Part shown: positions 59,888 to 64,000 of the stretch, piece after piece | Layout of the letters: each line of letters opens with the position of its first letter | Numbering within the stretch: position 1 is the first letter of the stretch | Source of the DNA: Adiantum capillus-veneris | Lineage: Eukaryota; Streptophyta; Polypodiopsida; Polypodiales; Pteridaceae | Direction of reading: 5' to 3' | DNA length: 64,000 nucleotides | Assembly (NCBI GenBank): GCA_014529385.2 | Contig: CM043944.1 | Location: 171,611,740 to 171,675,739, forward strand | The notes under the pieces: model-generated | What the model was told of the DNA's origin: nothing | Databases searched by the model: none | The model's input: the letters and a program-made list of their open reading frames with translations, nothing else | Program-made: the position numbers and the translations under genes

Positions 59888-60109
59888 CTAATAAACATCT
59901 CTCTTCATGGTAGGCCAGTAAACACCCAACCAGGTTAATCTTTGTAGGGTTTGATCTCGCACAAAATGTAGACCTACAATTATGGTATGAGCTTGACTCA
60001 AAAATGCTTCTTGCTCCTCAAGATTGATGCACAAGAGTAGGATTCCATCCTTGTTTTTGGGATACAATATTTCCGCCAACAATTTATATAGAGTTAATTG
60101 CTCAATCAA
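59888..60109 (-). pseudogene. Gypsy integrase zinc finger, block 2
   Basis: LSQAHTIIVGLHFVRDQTLQ and WLGVYWPTMKRDVY give the His-His half of an H2C2 finger. The Cys pair follows outside this frame. It is preceded by DGILLLCINLEEQEAF, identical in layout to 25.5 and 61.1 kb. Confidence 0.75.
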
Positions 60110-60149
60110 TCCTGGTGTGATAGAATTGGTATTTGAGAATCCACTTTTG

Positions 60150-60690
60150 CTATAGTCATTAAAAACACAAGATCTTCTGATTGTCTTGGAATAATTTCCA
60201 CAGAGAACACCTATGCATCGGGTAATTCATCCTCTATCCCTTTAGGTGCTTCCAATGTGGTGAGTCTTGACAGGTGATCTACCCGGTGGGGAGTAGTGCC
60301 TTTTTTTACCACAACTGTGAAGTCAAATTTGATTAGAATGATAAAACATTTTACTATGCTACCTGTATTGCATGGCTTATTCACCAAGTAGAGTAAGGCT
60401 TGATGGTCTACAAAAAAGATGAACTTGTTAGCTAGAAAGTAGTGTCAAAATTTCTTGACTCAATACACCATACCAAGACCTTCTCTTTTTGTGGCTGTAT
60501 GGTTCTTTTCCACCAAGTTTAATTGTCTACTAGAATAGGAGATTGGAAAGTCCATTGTTTCTTCTCTCGGCTGGGCTAAGATGCAGCCAATGGTATAGCT
60601 TGAAGCATCAACATGTACGTGGAACACTTTATTTTAGTCTAGATCTTTCAATATTGGTGTTGCTCCCATCATAGGTCGCAGTGGCATGTT
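60150..60690 (-). pseudogene. Gypsy RNase H region, block 2
   Basis: With stops, the minus strand reads VFHVHVDASSYTIGCILAQP, FPISYSSRQLNLVEKNHTAT, KREGLGMVY, FIFFVDHQALLYLVNKPC and FDFTVVVKKGTT. The RNase H-like order of gypsy pol is complete but the frame is broken. It begins directly after the block-1 finger (DNMPLRPMMGA-TPILKDLD), an abnormal order. Confidence 0.75.
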
Positions 60691-60731
60691 ATCCATTCTC
60701 GCAGGTAATTTTCTCATTGACATGCATTGCA

Positions 60732-61250
60732 TCATCGAACAAATTCTTTCACATTGACAAATAAAGTTGGCCACCAAATTCCTGCCATCAATATGGATTT
60801 GGTTGTGGTTTCATGAGAGAATTGACCCCCTGCTAGACCTATATGTGCTTGTTCCAAAATAGGAAGATACTCCTCTTCATTGGCACATAGTTTGAGTTGA
60901 TAGATTTGGTTACCAATCATTGTATAGTTGGTTGCCTCAGTTTCTATTGCTCATTTTTGTCTTTTACTCATGTCTTTTGGGAATATTTTGTTAGTCAAAT
61001 ATTATACTGGGTATCTACTCCATTGTGGTGTGAGTGAAATGTGGAATAATGTGGCAAGGGGTGTGGTGGCTTTTTCTTTACATTGAGAAAAGTCTTTCAC
61101 GTAATCAGAAACAACTGTCTTCATGGTAGGCCAATAAACACCCAACCAGGTTAATTTTTGTAGGGTTTGATCTTGTGCAAAATGTACATCTATGATTGTG
61201 GTATGAGCTTGACTCAAATAGGTTGCTTGCTCCTCATGATCAATGCACAA
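60732..61250 (-). pseudogene. Gypsy integrase zinc-finger pair, block 1
   Basis: The first piece is LSQAHTTIIDVHFAQDQTLQ ... DYVKDFSQCKEK (61250-61002). The second is YQLKLCANEEEYLPILEQAH followed by IGLAGGQFSHETTTKSIL and AGIWWPTLFVNVKEFVR (60920-60732). Two finger-like segments in series also occur in fragment form at 25.3-25.8 kb, so the doubled arrangement may be a family trait. Confidence 0.7.
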
Positions 61251-61563
61251 GAGCAGGATTCCATCCTTGTCTTACAATACAATCTTCCAGCTAGAAATTG
61301 ATATAGGGTTGATTGCTCAATCAATCGTGCTGTAATAGGAATTGGTATTTGAGAATCCACTGGTGCTATAGTCATTAAGGACACAAGATCTTCTGAACAT
61401 CATGGAATCATTTCCATAGAGAAGAAATATGCATGAGGTAAGTCTTCAGTTACCCCTTTAGGTGCTTCCCCCACATAGATGATCTACCCTCTGGTGAGTA
61501 GTGCCTTTTTAAACCACAATTGTGAAGTCAAATTTGAGTAGGATGACAAACCATCTTACTATC

Positions 61564-61773
61564 CTACCTGTATTGCATGGTTGCAGGGTCCACCCATTTG
61601 AGATTCTTGTATGACCATAGAAAAACATCCCTATATTCTTTTAACCTCCTTATGAGAATCTCTTCTTCTTCTTGTGATAGATCCTTAGCTATGTATGCAG
61701 GTTTTGACTTTTCTTGAGGCTTTGCAAGGTCAATTCGTTTGGTGTTCTCCGGCCCTTCATAGGACTTCCCCAA
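61564..61773 (-). pseudogene. Gypsy pre-RT linker joined to RNase H tail
   Basis: DLAKPQEKSKPAYIAKDLSQ, EEEEILIRRLKEYRDVFLWS and YKNLKWVDPATMQ form the conserved linker before gypsy reverse transcriptase. The text then jumps, at the shared bases ATGCAA, to the CNTGR-type RNase H segment (VRWFVILLKFDFTI near 61530). The polymerase domain is deleted. Confidence 0.8.
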
Positions 61774-61850
61774 TTCTGTTGATTGTCACAAGGGTTTCTC
61801 TACAATGATCCTGCAATCTTGCAAAGTGTATTTCTTATAATGAGTGGGAA

Positions 61851-62422
61851 CACTAATTTTTCCCGATTTGTCACTGTCCGATTCCATTTTCGTGGTCCAT
61901 AGTTCTTTCAAAGTTTGTTTCAGCTCTTTGTTTTGCTTTTCGCTCCATTTTTGTCATCAGAAGTTCTTTACCTTTGGTTTTATCTGGATTAATCAACTTT
62001 GGTTTTGTTTTATTTTGTCTCTTTTCATTTGGATACATTCCAGTTATCTTGTCTTTTATGCAATCTTCTATGTTCACTTTCATCAAGAATTGAGTTTTGG
62101 TGTCCAATGGATGTTTTATAGTTTTCTTTTTGAAGTTATTGTCTAGTTTCTTCTGGTATCTTTGTTGGCATCTTTGGTGTTGTTTGGAAACTCAAAAAAT
62201 CTTTCTTCCCCCCCTCTGAGTAGAAGTTTTTCCCTTACCTACTACTTTTCACAATCTGATTCCTCTATTATAATTGATTCTTCTTTCAACTCATCCATAG
62301 CATCCTAATAGTGATCAGAGAAGACTTATTGCTCCTCGATCATCTCAATAAATACCACTTGGATTGGGACTATATCATAGCCCTCTTTGTCACAAAAGTG
62401 TGTAGGTATTGATGTTCGGAAA
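61851..62422 (-). other. Gypsy 5' remainder, strongly decayed
   Basis: Short minus-strand pieces such as DAMDELKEESIIIEESDCE and GKISVPTHYKKYTLQDCRII suggest the gag-protease linker of the same element, with many stops. No intact protease motif is seen. Confidence 0.4.
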
Positions 62423-63290
62423 TGACGTGCCAGGTGGGGTGGCCTCTACACCACACATAGCCTGAACTCCCCAAGCATCATCTCAAGATAGGGGGCTATC
62501 CTATAACTATAGTCGGGGGGGCACCACCTAGCATAAATGCAGCTAGGACGCATATCGTGGCCTCGGACTTGTCATTCTAGCACAACACACCCAAACCACA
62601 TTCTTCTGAATTCTGATTAAGAGAGAGAGCGTGTGTGTGGTGAGAGAGAGAGAGAGAGAGAGAGATGAGACTAACACTTTCTCATTATTCCATACTATGA
62701 GAAATCCCAAATGGATACACAGCCAGACCCAATAGCTTCGATAGAGAAGAAGTTGCCATCCAGAGGTGGATGCTTACACTCGACTTCTTTCACATTCTAT
62801 AACCCAAGTAAACAGGCTTGATGGTGAAGAGGTCCTTCTATTGACGTAGTTCCGCAACAAGATTACAAGCTACTCGAGCTCCAAGATGGGGGGGATTTTG
62901 GCTAACCAAAAGATTTCTTATGAGCTAGATGTGTGTCTAAACCCATGTTCCATGGTGCTAGCATCAAGTGCTCCTAGTTCCATGTGATTAGAGTGTCAAC
63001 CTTACCAAAACTACCACCTCTATATCATGCTTGTGTAATGTGTGCATAATGTCATGGCTATGGTGATGTTGTGCTTCTCAGCATTGGCGTTCTCCTCTCT
63101 ATCTCCCCCTTAAGTGGAAAGCTCAACCTCCTTATATAGGATTTTGGGAGTGGTGACCTCTCTTACTAATGAGAGTGTGAGTGTGCCATGTGATTGCGGG
63201 ACCTTCTCTAGTGGAGCCTCTTCTTATTTTATTTAGTTGGAGAGAGAAGGTGAAGAGAGTAGAGAGAGAGGGAATGAGTGGGGTAGGGAT
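62423..63290 (-). repeat. LTR-like segment related to gamma LTR
   Basis: It begins TGACGTGCC and carries GGGGGGCACCACCTAGC and GCAGCTAGGACGCA, close to gamma LTR text (GGCACCACCTAGCTTC; GGCTAGGACGCAAAC). It also has a GA tract (62641-62665) and a CTTATATAGG box near 63130. Its position right of the minus-strand gypsy pol fits a 5' LTR. The far end is not recognised. Confidence 0.55.
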
Positions 63291-63593
63291 AGGTGAATTT
63301 ACAAATGCTAGCCATGGCTAGACTTAGGGTAACTTGTTTTAGGGCTTTTTTCAAGGTGTTGCCAATGGAGAAAAGTTGTAGAAGAGGGGGATGTATTATT
63401 CTTCTGTCTCGTCACGGTGTTTTGCCAATGTCAAGATGCTACACGTTCGTCACTTTCGGGACCAACCGAGGCATGCCTTCTACGTCAATCTTTGATTTGG
63501 TGTCACTTTTGCTTTTGAGTTGTCTTTCTCCTTTTGTCGATGGTGTGGCACTCGTTTTCTTCTTCTCTTTAGATGTTTGTGCATATGTGCTTA

Positions 63594-63864
<271 letters not shown>

Positions 63865-64000
63865 GTGTGTGTGTGTGTATGTGGGTGAGTGTGTGTCAGC
63901 AAGTATGTGTGTGGGAACGAGAGTGAATGAGAGGTTTTTTTTTTTTTAATTTTTTCTGGCTCCTCGACTACACAGAGAATGAGAGAGTGAGAGAGAGCGT

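Larger units (their letters stand above)
58740..61850 (-). mobile_element. Rearranged gypsy pol with two tandem partial copies
   Basis: Leftward on the minus strand, block 1 is: pre-RT linker (61773-61564), RNase H C-terminus, an H2C2 finger (61250-61002) and a second H2C2-like segment (60920-60732). Block 2 is: RNase H (about 60650-60240), H2C2 finger (60109-59888), a second finger in broken frames, and the integrase core (59344-58811). Both blocks lack the reverse transcriptase polymerase domain. I infer recombination or deletion between tandem gypsy copies. Confidence 0.75.

Overview
This window is nuclear DNA of a land plant, most likely a fern or another repeat-rich seed-free plant. The evidence is the density of nested plant-type LTR retrotransposons (Ty1/copia elements with an initiator-Met tRNA primer site, and Ty3/gypsy elements), an L1-like LINE, broken PLS-type pentatricopeptide repeat (PPR) pieces, and introns of 60-82 bp with canonical GT/AG ends. 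The species assignment is inference from sequence style. I see no ordinary single-copy host gene that is clearly intact. The best candidate for an intact gene is an intron-containing SUMO-protease-like gene at 55.2-56.25 kb.

Layout. 1-5.2 kb: a gypsy fragment (minus strand), a 3.2-kb segment duplicated again at 8.9-12.2 kb, (GA)n tracts and a possible CACTA relic. 5.2-15.7 kb: a decayed gypsy gag region (plus) into which a full-length copia element, A1 (6626-14221, TSD TTAAC), has inserted. A1 itself carries a roughly 3-kb foreign insert. 16.6-25.3 kb: an unrecognised coiled-coil pseudogene (minus), split by a complete gag-only LTR element, 'gamma' (17623-24055, 1.55-kb LTRs, GTGG target repeat). 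25.3-26.4 kb: a gypsy RNase H/integrase zinc-finger fragment. 26.4-38.7 kb: a large LTR-like element, 'epsilon', whose terminal repeats carry PPR fragments and long (TC)n tracts. A nearly intact LINE (29.1-33.76 kb) sits inside its first repeat. 38.8-45.5 kb: a diverged direct repeat pair flanking a complete copia element, B (39369-44687, minus, TSD CTTTT). 45.5-56.3 kb: a PPR relic and three intron-bearing gene-like units: an unrecognised minus-strand gene, an unrecognised plus-strand gene interrupted by copia A2 (49024-54396, TSD AAAAA), and the SUMO-protease-like gene. 56.3-57.7 kb: two sets of hairpin-forming repeats. 58.8-64 kb: a rearranged gypsy pol region (minus), an LTR-like segment and (GT)n tracts.

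How the parts work together. The copia elements encode gag, protease, integrase, reverse transcriptase and RNase H, but every copy has stops or frameshifts. They would be mobile only with proteins supplied in trans. Gamma and epsilon lack a visible pol and look non-autonomous. Removing A2 or gamma with one target repeat restores the reading frame of the sequence each one entered, so both targets once coded for protein. Many stops in the elements are TAG/TAA/TGA where a sister copy or context suggests CAG/CAA/CGA, the pattern expected from C-to-T decay of methylated repeats.
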